The notes under the pieces were generated by a model. The model had not been told where the DNA came from. It made no database searches and saw only the letters and a list, made by a program, of their open reading frames with translations. A stretch of 64,000 nucleotides of DNA, taken from positions 1 through 64,000 of the forward strand of contig NZ_JAKZGL010000003.1 in NCBI RefSeq assembly GCF_022549355.1, given 5' to 3'. The position numbers and the translations under genes are program-made. Below, in pieces: positions 7,918 through 15,838 of the stretch (positions within the stretch are counted from its first letter, which is position 1; every line of letters begins with the position of its first letter). This DNA comes from Acinetobacter sp. NIPH 2699 (GTDB taxonomy: Bacteria; Pseudomonadota; Gammaproteobacteria; Pseudomonadales; Moraxellaceae).

Positions 7918-8876
7918 GGCAGGATTTGTCCAATATGTAATTTTTGGGTTTGGGCAATTTGAACTGGATTGAGGGCTTTAGCACCTGGCCATTGCAAACT
8001 GGTTAAGCACACTGCGCTATTGTCGCCACAGGCAACGTGTACGCCTTGTTTATCTATGGCAAGGATTTCACCGACTTGTGCATCGGTTTTGATGAGCTGT
8101 GAAAGTGTAGAACCCCAAACACGTAAGGCATTGTTTTCATCGAGCTGGATAAAGGCAACTGGCCATGGATTAAAGGCACGAATATTTCGATCAATTTGCA
8201 CTGCATTTTGAGTCCAATCAATACGCGCTTCTGCTTTAACTAATTTGTGCGCATAAACGGTCAATGTTTCGTCTTGCACTTCGCGTTTGGCGATAAAGTC
8301 TTGTAGCGTTTGTTCTGACGCGAGTACAGTACAAATGGCTTCTGCACCTTGATCAGCCAATTTGTCATGTAAACTGGCCGAGGTATCTTCGGCTGTGATT
8401 GGACAAAAGGTTTTATACATCATATCGCCTGTATCTAAACCTGCTGCCATTTGCATGATAGTAATGCCTGTTTCGGCATCGCCTGTCGCAATGGCACGCT
8501 GAATTGGCGCAGCGCCACGCCAGCGTGGTAATAATGAACCGTGAATATTGAGACAAGCATATTTCGGTGTATCCAAAACCGCTTGCGGTAGGATCAAGCC
8601 ATACGCTGCAACCACCATCACATCTGCGCCTAACTCAGCCAGTTGTTGCTGTGCCGCCAAGCCTTCTTCGGTAGAGGCTTTAAAATGTAAAGGTTGATAA
8701 ACAGGCAAACCGTGTTCAAGTGCGAGTTGTTTCACAGGGGAAGGCGTTAATTTCTGCCCACGACCTGCTTTGCGGTCAGGTTGGGTATAAACCGCTACAA
8801 TCCGGTGTGATGTTTTTAATAATGCCGCCAATGCAGTTGCTGCAAATTCAGGCGTACCCGCAAAAATGATGTTCAC
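7914..8876 (-). CDS. fmt: Methionyl-tRNA formyltransferase
   Basis: A 320-residue enzyme that formylates initiator Met-tRNA using 10-formyl-tetrahydrofolate. The N-terminal catalytic domain starts IIFAGTPEFAATALAAL and holds the active-site stretch HGSLLPRWRGAAPIQRAI (Asn/His/Asp region), followed by AGLDTGDM. The C-terminal third is the tRNA-binding OB-like domain (AFNPWPVAF). First gene of an fmt-rsmB operon on the minus strand. The divergent ilvD begins about 210 bases away; the gap shows no ORF or clear structure. Confidence 0.97.
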   Translation of the reverse strand: MNIIFAGTPEFAATALAALLKTSHRIVAVYTQPDRKAGRGQKLTPSPVKQLALEHGLPVYQPLHFKASTEEGLAAQQQLAELGADVMVVAAYGLILPQAVLDTPKYACLNIHGSLLPRWRGAAPIQRAIATGDAETGITIMQMAAGLDTGDMMYKTFCPITAEDTSASLHDKLADQGAEAICTVLASEQTLQDFIAKREVQDETLTVYAHKLVKAEARIDWTQNAVQIDRNIRAFNPWPVAFIQLDENNALRVWGSTLSQLIKTDAQVGEILAIDKQGVHVACGDNSAVCLTSLQWPGAKALNPVQIAQTQKLHIGQILP

Positions 8877-9087
8877 AAATGCAATCCGAAAAAAACTTAC
8901 TGTAAATTATAAGCGAAAAAGCCAATAGCCCCTAATCAGAAGGTGTGAATCGCCTTTGAGCAAAAAAAGATAGGTTCAGTGGTCATCTGTTAAACGATAA
9001 CTTGTAGTATGATGGGCTTAGCTCAGTATCATTTCGCCAGAGAGAATGTCCTATTCTTCTCGAGCACAAACTTGTTGGGAATACAAA

Positions 9088-10917
9088 ATGCCTGATTATC
9101 GTTCGAAAACATCAACACATGGAAGAAATATGGCTGGCGCGCGTGGTTTATGGCGCGCGACGGGCATGAAAGATGAAGATTTTGGCAAACCTATTATTGC
9201 GGTAGTCAACTCATTTACCCAATTTGTTCCAGGTCATGTGCATCTTAAAGATTTAGGTCAACTGGTTGCGCGAGAAATTGAAGCTTCAGGTGGTGTCGCC
9301 AAAGAATTTAATACCATTGCGGTCGATGACGGCATTGCCATGGGGCATGATGGCATGCTGTATTCATTGCCATCGCGTGATTTGATTGCCGATTCTGTGG
9401 AATACATGGTCAATGCGCATTGTGCTGATGCGATGGTATGTATCTCGAACTGTGACAAGATCACTCCGGGAATGCTGATGGCAGCAATGCGCTTGAATAT
9501 CCCTGTGATATTTGTGTCTGGCGGCCCAATGGAAGCAGGTAAAGTCAAGTTCCGTGGTGATGAAAAGGCGATCGATCTTGTTGATGCCATGGTGGTTGCA
9601 GCAGACGAAAGCTACACCGATGAAGAAGTGGCTGCATTTGAACGCTCAGCATGTCCAACCTGTGGTTCATGTTCAGGTATGTTTACTGCTAACTCAATGA
9701 ACTGTTTAACCGAAGCTTTAGGTTTATCTTTACCGGGCAATGGTTCAATTGTTGCAACACATGCCAATCGTGAAAAACTGTTTTTAAGAGCAGGGCGCTT
9801 GGTTGTCGAATTGGCAAAACGCTATTATGAACAAAATGATGACAGTATTTTGCCACGTTCAATCGCAACCAAAGATGCCTTTGAAAATGCCATGACGCTT
9901 GATATTGCCATGGGTGGTTCAACCAATACCGTATTACATTTATTGGCTGCTGCACATGAAGCAGAAGTTGATTTCACCATGGATGATATCGACCGCCTCT
10001 CTCGTCAAGTGCCCGTGTTATCTAAAGTTGCACCCGCAAAACAAGACGTGCATATGGAAGATGTACACCGTGCCGGTGGCATCATGGCGATCTTAGGTGA
10101 GCTTGATCGTGCCAATTTGTTAAAGACGGCATGTCCAACCGTACATGAACCAACATTGAAAGATGCTTTAGACAAGTGGGATATTATCCGCACTGAAGAT
10201 GCTGATGTGTATGAGTTCTATCGTTCATCTCCGGGGGGTATTCCAACGCAAGTGGCATTCTCACAAAACCGTTATTACTCAACGTTGGACGGGGATCGTG
10301 AAAATGGCGTAATTCGTAATGCTGAGCATGCATTCTCTAAGGATGGTGGTTTGGCAGTACTTTACGGCAACATTGCATTGGATGGTTGTATCGTTAAAAC
10401 AGCAGGTGTGGATGACTCAATCCTGAAATTTACGGGAACAGCACGCGTATTTGAAAGCCAGGATTCAGCAGTAGAAGCCATTTTAGAGCATAAAATTGTG
10501 GCGGGTGATATTGTGGTGATTCGCTACGAAGGCCCACGTGGTGGACCGGGTATGCAAGAAATGCTGTATCCAACCAGCTATTTAAAATCAAAAGGTTTAG
10601 GTAAAGATTGTGCCTTGATTACCGATGGTCGCTTCTCTGGTGGTTCTTCGGGTTTATCGATTGGTCACGTTTCTCCAGAAGCGGCGGAAGGTGGTGCCAT
10701 TGGTTTGGTTGAAGATGGCGATACCATTGAAATCGATATTCCGAATCGTACCATCCACCTTGATGTGGATGATGCAACCATGGCGCATCGTCGTACCGTT
10801 CAAGAAGCCAAAGGTTGGCATCCAGTTGAAGAGCGTAAACGTAAGGTGTCTAAATCATTGAAAATTTACGCAATGCATTCAACCAGTGCAGCGAAAGGCG
10901 CAGTACGCGTTTTGTAA
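9088..10917 (+). CDS. ilvD: Dihydroxy-acid dehydratase
   Basis: A 609-residue iron-sulfur enzyme of valine, leucine and isoleucine synthesis, turning 2,3-dihydroxy acids into 2-keto acids. Cluster ligands are visible in [12 protein letters not shown] and [19 protein letters not shown], and the C-terminal domain has [15 protein letters not shown] placed the start at 9088 ([19 protein letters not shown]), the family N-terminus. The open frame extends 14 codons upstream, but that extension is not family-like. Single gene with a terminator 10 bases beyond its stop. Confidence 0.97.
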   Translation: MPDYRSKTSTHGRNMAGARGLWRATGMKDEDFGKPIIAVVNSFTQFVPGHVHLKDLGQLVAREIEASGGVAKEFNTIAVDDGIAMGHDGMLYSLPSRDLIADSVEYMVNAHCADAMVCISNCDKITPGMLMAAMRLNIPVIFVSGGPMEAGKVKFRGDEKAIDLVDAMVVAADESYTDEEVAAFERSACPTCGSCSGMFTANSMNCLTEALGLSLPGNGSIVATHANREKLFLRAGRLVVELAKRYYEQNDDSILPRSIATKDAFENAMTLDIAMGGSTNTVLHLLAAAHEAEVDFTMDDIDRLSRQVPVLSKVAPAKQDVHMEDVHRAGGIMAILGELDRANLLKTACPTVHEPTLKDALDKWDIIRTEDADVYEFYRSSPGGIPTQVAFSQNRYYSTLDGDRENGVIRNAEHAFSKDGGLAVLYGNIALDGCIVKTAGVDDSILKFTGTARVFESQDSAVEAILEHKIVAGDIVVIRYEGPRGGPGMQEMLYPTSYLKSKGLGKDCALITDGRFSGGSSGLSIGHVSPEAAEGGAIGLVEDGDTIEIDIPNRTIHLDVDDATMAHRRTVQEAKGWHPVEERKRKVSKSLKIYAMHSTSAAKGAVRVL

Positions 10918-10926
10918 GCCCATTCA

Positions 10927-10956
10927 GTCCCTCTTGCAATTAAGGGGGACTTTTTT
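10927..10956 (+). terminator. Terminator of ilvD
   Basis: GTCCCTCTT / AAGGGGGAC stem (10927-10935 with 10942-10950) followed by six T's. Confidence 0.88.
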
Positions 10957-11060
10957 CTCATTTTATAAGATACTGAACAGACTTATTTGCTCTCTTGTTA
11001 AAACACAAGTTAGAGAAGATTGACCAATTCATACATTTATAACCATTAGAGGCTATCGAC

Positions 11061-12350
11061 ATGTCTTTGTTACGTCGTTGGTTTGACCCCATTCGATCGA
11101 GTTGGTTCTATCAGAAACCTTCTCGTCAGGCGGTGTTACCCACGGAACAGGGTTTAAGTATTTACCTACGTCTAGACGATGTTTATAGTTATCTTGCGGT
11201 GCAACAATTGGCTCAGCTTAATGAGATCTTGAGTGATGAACTCAAACCGTTAAAAGTTATTATTTCAAAACAAGATGCTGAACCACCAAATGGCATGTCC
11301 GCACAAGATTGGCAGCGATACTGTCTCAATGATGCAAAGATATTAGCCAAACAACACCGTTTTGGTTTTGATGATACGCCCGAAATTCCAAGTGCAGAAG
11401 CATTACAACAAGCTGAAACCATTCTCAGAAATACCCCATTAAGAGATCAAAACTTCTTACATTTACTTGAGGATGTCTTTCATATGTTGTGGCAACAACA
11501 ATATGGAAAATTACGCACCTTATATGCGATGGCCAGTCAGCATCAAACACCACAAGATTATCCTGAACGAATGTTTAAGGATGTACCTGTAGCAGCCAGT
11601 TATTTTGAGTTGAGTGAGCGCAAGTACCATGCGGTAGATGATTTATTGCGTTTGACTCGTCGTTTAAAACAACAAAAATTGCTGACAGATAATCCCATTT
11701 TTTTGATCAATCACATCGAATGGCGTGAGCATTTAATCAATGATGGTGAAGCATTGGCTGAAGTCCAAGCATTACATCCAGAGTTGGATTTATATATTGC
11801 ACTTGAAGACCCGATGAGTTGGTTGTTGTTGGACTACATCAAAGAAGAACTTGCTGATTATTATAATATCCAGCTTAAAGTCTATCCTTTGAGCTACCAA
11901 GGGCGAGATTGGTTTGACTGGGGCTTAGCAACGCGTGTTTCAAAACGGACTGAAGTGGTATTTACGCCGTTTTGTCGTCCGACCCAAGAAGCCACCTATG
12001 AAATGGCCAAGCTGTTTTATAGTGTCCCAGAAGAGCAGCAGGTGGACTGTATCCATCAGATTTTGGAAGGGGTCTGGACACGTGGTAAGGACCTGTCTTT
12101 TAAAGCGCATTTTCAGCGCATGCAAAAACGTTTGGAGATCGAACAGATCACTGAACAGGATGTTGAAGAGCTGTTAAAGCAAAATGATGAGTTATGCCAG
12201 CAAAAGCATCAGCCTGATTTTCCTGTCTTAGAATTGCGTATTGATGGGCAAAGCTATGTGTTTAATAGCTTGTATCGGGTATGGATGATTGAAAGTATTA
12301 TCAGTAATGTGTTGGAAGAAAAATATAAGAATGACAGCCTAGAAGGCTAG
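11061..12350 (+). CDS. Tandem DsbA/HCCA-isomerase-like thioredoxin-fold protein, function unknown
   Basis: A 429-residue soluble protein without signal peptide. Two half-length repeats each open with a strand-helix like that of 2-hydroxychromene-2-carboxylate isomerase and kappa-class GST: IYLRLDDVYSYLAVQQLAQL near residue 32 and LYIALEDPMSWLLLDYIKEE near residue 250. Neither half has the Cys-x2-Cys of thiol oxidoreductases, so a redox role is unlikely. Related proteins in this genus are usually labelled DsbA-like or thioredoxin-like. The 126-base gap downstream holds small hairpins (around 12368-12391 and 12400-12416) but no clear T-tract terminator. Confidence 0.6.
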   Translation: MSLLRRWFDPIRSSWFYQKPSRQAVLPTEQGLSIYLRLDDVYSYLAVQQLAQLNEILSDELKPLKVIISKQDAEPPNGMSAQDWQRYCLNDAKILAKQHRFGFDDTPEIPSAEALQQAETILRNTPLRDQNFLHLLEDVFHMLWQQQYGKLRTLYAMASQHQTPQDYPERMFKDVPVAASYFELSERKYHAVDDLLRLTRRLKQQKLLTDNPIFLINHIEWREHLINDGEALAEVQALHPELDLYIALEDPMSWLLLDYIKEELADYYNIQLKVYPLSYQGRDWFDWGLATRVSKRTEVVFTPFCRPTQEATYEMAKLFYSVPEEQQVDCIHQILEGVWTRGKDLSFKAHFQRMQKRLEIEQITEQDVEELLKQNDELCQQKHQPDFPVLELRIDGQSYVFNSLYRVWMIESIISNVLEEKYKNDSLEG

Positions 12351-12491
12351 GATACTCAGCGTCTAAAACGATGAGGTGGAGTACTCCTCGTCTTTGGTCT
12401 CAACTTTTCATTGAGTCATACTCCTAAAAACAAGAATACGCAATTTCAATTATTTCCGTAGCATAGCTTTATATGAATGCGGAGATGGAAC

Positions 12492-13217
12492 GTGACTTTT
12501 TTGATCATTGTAATGGTGGTATTTGCTTTCGCTGGCATGATAAAAGGCATGATCGGTTTAGGTTTGCCTGCGGTGTCTATGGGACTACTCACCATCGCAA
12601 TGAGTCCTTTTCAAGCTGCCTCGCTTTTGATCGTACCGTCTATGGTGACCAATGTTTGGCAACTTTTTGCTGAAGGTCATGTCTGGTCTTTTATCTGTCG
12701 TTTTTGGTCTTTGCTATTGGGAGTTATCCTTGGCTCTATTTGGGGTTTTTTGCCCAGCTTGAGTCAAGGTCAGGGCAGTGAGATTTTATTGGGGAGTATG
12801 CTGGCTTTATATGGACTTTATGGTTTATGTGCCAAAAAACTACCGTATTTGGCAGCGCATGAGCGTTGGCTCTCTCCAATCATGGGTTATATCGGTGGTG
12901 CAGTCACGATCGCGACAGGGGTAATTATTATTCCCATCGTGCCTTATTTACAGTCCTTACACTTAAAACGTGATGAACTGGTGCAGGCTTTGGGACTAAC
13001 GTTTACCGTTTCAACGATTTGTTTGGCGATTTTTTTACACGATCAGCCGACGACAGGCGGTGCTTTAGACTACCGCTGGTCCTCTGTTGCATTGGTCGCA
13101 GCCTTGATCGGGATGTGGTTCGGGAAAAAAGTGCGTTACCACTTAAACGAGCAAAAATTCCGTCAGCTATTTTTTATCGGTTTGCTGACACTGGGGAGTT
13201 ATATGATCGTGCATTAA
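12492..13217 (+). CDS. TauE/SafE family membrane permease
   Basis: A 241-residue inner-membrane protein with about seven hydrophobic spans in the two-repeat TauE/SafE (DUF81) arrangement; FAGMIKGMIGLGLPAVSMGLL near the N-terminus is the family motif. Members export sulfite, sulfoacetate or other small organic anions; the substrate here is unknown. I prefer the GTG at 12492, which has GGAG seven bases upstream, over the ATG at 12477, which lacks a ribosome site. The 3' end overlaps the convergent LysR gene by 51 bases. Confidence 0.85.
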   Translation: MTFLIIVMVVFAFAGMIKGMIGLGLPAVSMGLLTIAMSPFQAASLLIVPSMVTNVWQLFAEGHVWSFICRFWSLLLGVILGSIWGFLPSLSQGQGSEILLGSMLALYGLYGLCAKKLPYLAAHERWLSPIMGYIGGAVTIATGVIIIPIVPYLQSLHLKRDELVQALGLTFTVSTICLAIFLHDQPTTGGALDYRWSSVALVAALIGMWFGKKVRYHLNEQKFRQLFFIGLLTLGSYMIVH

Positions 13218-14123
13218 GATGCTTGATTCATCTTGTGGTTTTCGTTCTAAAAGAAATCTTGAAAAATCTTGATAGCTTTGTGGGAGTTGCTCAAAGTCTA
13301 GGCTGGCGAGGAGGAGCTTACGATTGGCCCATGCGCCTAGTAGTTGAATAGATTGAAAATGATAAATATGTTGTAAACGTTGCGCCGCACGTGCAGGCAT
13401 AATTGCAATGCCTACACCTTTCGCGACCACTTCCGCAATCGCGGCAAAATTAGGTAAGCGCAAGCGATAGTGGATGTTGAAGCCTAACAGTTTGGCTTGA
13501 GTCTCAATGGACTGTTGTAGTGAGTGATGTGGCAAGAGACCGATAAAATCATAGGCTAATGTGTCGATCAGATTGATTTGTGCCTGTTGGGTCAGCATAT
13601 GTGAGTCTGGGCAGATCAAGACCAATGGATCGCTAGCAAAATCTTGCGTGTGTAAATGATGTGTGTCAAAGAAACTGGACACCAGCCCTAATCGAGCAAT
13701 CCCTTTGGTCAGCGCTTCTACTATCTCAGAACTTTCCGCTTCGTGTAAGTCAATGTTGATATTGGGATAATGCATCAAGTATTGAGGCAACAAGGCTGGA
13801 AGATATTCACTCTGCGCAGAGGAGTTACACCAAAGGATTAGTGACTCGGAGGTTTTCTGACGAAACCGTTGCATGTCCTGCTCAAGTTTATTTTTTTGTG
13901 CACTGAGTTTTTTTGCATGCTCAACCAAAGCGTGACCTGCGGTAGTCAGTTCTACACCAGCGTTATGTCTGATAAATAATGGTGTTTCGAAGTATTGTTC
14001 TAGTTTTTTAATCCGTTCACTGGCTGCTTGTAAAGAAATAGCGGCACGGTCTGCCCCTTGGGTCAGGCTACCTGTTGCTACAATATGAAGAATCAGTTGT
14101 AAATCAAAAAAATCAAAACGCAT
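13167..14123 (-). CDS. LysR-family transcriptional regulator
   Basis: A 318-residue regulator. Residues about 3-62 are the winged helix-turn-helix (LILHIVATGSLTQGADRAAIS...RIKKLEQYFETPLFIRH) and residues about 90-295 the periplasmic-binding-protein-like effector domain. Effector unknown. Its last 17 codons run antisense over the end of the TauE gene, a convergent pairing that makes TauE a candidate target. The tail after residue about 292 is unlike the family consensus and may be a recent extension. Confidence 0.9.
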   Translation of the reverse strand: MRFDFFDLQLILHIVATGSLTQGADRAAISLQAASERIKKLEQYFETPLFIRHNAGVELTTAGHALVEHAKKLSAQKNKLEQDMQRFRQKTSESLILWCNSSAQSEYLPALLPQYLMHYPNINIDLHEAESSEIVEALTKGIARLGLVSSFFDTHHLHTQDFASDPLVLICPDSHMLTQQAQINLIDTLAYDFIGLLPHHSLQQSIETQAKLLGFNIHYRLRLPNFAAIAEVVAKGVGIAIMPARAAQRLQHIYHFQSIQLLGAWANRKLLLASLDFEQLPQSYQDFSRFLLERKPQDESSILMHDHITPQCQQTDKK

Positions 14124-14206
14124 GATCTGAACGCATTGAAGTGCAAACAGTCATCATACTAAAAATACGGCGAGAAAGGATACGGCAGCGCAATATCGTC
14201 ATAAAA

Positions 14207-14226
14207 AAGGCAGCTTGCGCTGCCTT
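14207..14226 (-). terminator. Terminator of the pyrimidine permease gene
   Basis: AAGGCAGC-TTGC-GCTGCCTT; on the minus strand the stem is followed by T's (complement of ATAAAAAA at 14201-14208), seven bases past the permease stop. Confidence 0.88.
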
Positions 14227-14233
14227 CAAGGTT

Positions 14234-15529
14234 TTAATTTTTATCTTTTAAACTAAATAATAAATTTAATAAAATCGCAGCAAAGGTTGCCGTTCCGATA
14301 CCACCTAAATTGAAATTTCCAAACAGCAGTTCAAAGTTACCCGCGCCTAGAATAATGGTCACAGATGCCACAATCAGATTTTTATTATTGGAAAAGTCGA
14401 CCTTATTTTCAATCCAGATTTTCGCCCCTGCAATGGTAATCAAACCAAACACCACAATTGAAGCCCCAGTCAGCACAGCGGTTGGGATGGTGCTGATCAC
14501 AGCGCCAAACTTAGGCGAAAGCCCCAAGAAAATCGCAAATACGCCTGCAATCACAAATACAATGGTTGAATACACCCGCGTGACAGCCATCACCCCGATA
14601 TTTTCCCCATAGGTGGTCATACCCGGTGCACCGACACTGCCCGATAGGGTTGTGGCAACACCATCGGCAACAAAGGCTTTACCTAAATATGGTGTCAGGT
14701 TTTCACCTGTCATTGCACCGACGGCTTTGATATGTCCGAGGTTCTCTGCGACTAAAATCAAGGCAACAGGAGCAATGATCAACATGGCATTGAGGTCAAA
14801 AGTCGGATTTGAAAAGCTTGGAATACCAAACCAAGGTGCGGCTGCAATTTGAGAAAAATCAATGGCTTTCCCGAGTCCTAAGCCATTGGTTGCAATCGCA
14901 TAAATAGCATAGGCAATCAATAAACCAACGAGTAGCAATAACCGCTGTAATAAACCTTTGGTGAAAACAGCGATGAGGCCCATACACAGAACGGTAATCA
15001 GTGCCATCCACATCTCAAAAGGCTGACCTGCAACACTTTTAATGGTGATTGGGGCAAGGTTTAAACCAATAATCATCACCACAGCACCTGTGACGACAGG
15101 TGGCATCAGTTTTTCGATCCAGCGTGTTCCCGTCAACATGACGGCTAGACCAATCAATGTATAGAGTACGCCACAGGCGATGATACCGCCTAAGGCAACA
15201 GATAAATTAGGGTTTGCACCTGAACCTGTGATATGTCCAGTTGCGGCCGCAACAACACCAATAAAGGCAAAACTAGAACCCAAATAACTTGGAACACGAC
15301 CACCAGTCATTAGGAAGAACAGGATGGTACAAATCCCTGACATTAAAATGGCAAGGTTAGGACTAAAGCCCATTAACAGTGGTGCTAATACCGTTGCACC
15401 AAACATTGCAAATGCATGCTGTATCCCTAATACCGCGCTTTGTAAGGGCGGTAAATATTCGTTGGTCGCAACAGGGCGATGATCAATCTTGCCCTGATAC
15501 GGTTGCCATTTGGGGAACCAACTTGACAT
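14234..15529 (-). CDS. NCS2 pyrimidine permease, RutG/UraA type
   Basis: A 431-residue inner-membrane protein with about 14 spans. Motifs of the NCS2 uracil branch are present: QHAFAMFGATVLAPLLMG in span 1, GGRVPSYLGSSFAFIGV, LVAENLGHIKAVGAMTG with the transport Glu, and GAPGMTTYGENIGVMAVT. From memory, the run of PPVVTGAVVMIIGLNLAPI, FSPKFGAVISTIPTAVLTGAS and GGIGTATFAAILLN is closer to E. coli RutG than to UraA. It should import uracil or related pyrimidines with protons. It stands alone, not in a rut operon. The 309-base gap upstream holds a palindrome (15639-15656) and AT-rich sequence. Confidence 0.9.
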   Translation of the reverse strand: MSSWFPKWQPYQGKIDHRPVATNEYLPPLQSAVLGIQHAFAMFGATVLAPLLMGFSPNLAILMSGICTILFFLMTGGRVPSYLGSSFAFIGVVAAATGHITGSGANPNLSVALGGIIACGVLYTLIGLAVMLTGTRWIEKLMPPVVTGAVVMIIGLNLAPITIKSVAGQPFEMWMALITVLCMGLIAVFTKGLLQRLLLLVGLLIAYAIYAIATNGLGLGKAIDFSQIAAAPWFGIPSFSNPTFDLNAMLIIAPVALILVAENLGHIKAVGAMTGENLTPYLGKAFVADGVATTLSGSVGAPGMTTYGENIGVMAVTRVYSTIVFVIAGVFAIFLGLSPKFGAVISTIPTAVLTGASIVVFGLITIAGAKIWIENKVDFSNNKNLIVASVTIILGAGNFELLFGNFNLGGIGTATFAAILLNLLFSLKDKN

Positions 15530-15638
15530 AAATGAGACTCATGATGTGATATCAGTGCGTATGATACTCTGTCTTAAATCGTGCTTTCACCTATATTGCT
15601 TTGAGAATATTGGGGGACAACGCTTTAGATGTTGATGT

Positions 15639-15656
15639 TTTTACCTTTTGGTAAAA
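15639..15656. promoter_or_regulatory. Perfect short palindrome upstream of the pyrimidine permease
   Basis: TTTTACC-TTTT-GGTAAAA lies about 110 bases upstream of the permease start, in the only gap between it and ppc. It could be a regulator site. No cognate regulator is adjacent. Confidence 0.3.
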
Positions 15657-15789
15657 TATGTGTCAAAATAACTCGTCGGATTTATTATTTATTTTGCTTA
15701 GATTGTTTGAAAAGTTAAATAACTTATTTTTAAAATAATATTTTAAATATTTTCTCATTTTTTTCAAAATATGGAATATTTTGCCAATC

Positions 15790-15824
15790 CTGCCATCAAC
15801 AGGCGTGATTGCTGTTGATGGCAG
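15790..15824 (-). terminator. Hairpin after ppc (weak terminator)
   Basis: Perfect 13-base arms CTGCCATCAACAG / CTGTTGATGGCAG with a nine-base loop, about 15 bases past the ppc stop on the minus strand. No T-run follows, so it may end or stabilise the ppc mRNA rather than act as a classical terminator. Confidence 0.5.
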
Positions 15825-15838
15825 TGCTGAACAAACAC

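Noticed and set aside
12368..12416. Hairpins after the thioredoxin-fold gene as a terminator
   Set aside because: Stems are short or bulged and no T-run follows; left as unassigned structure.
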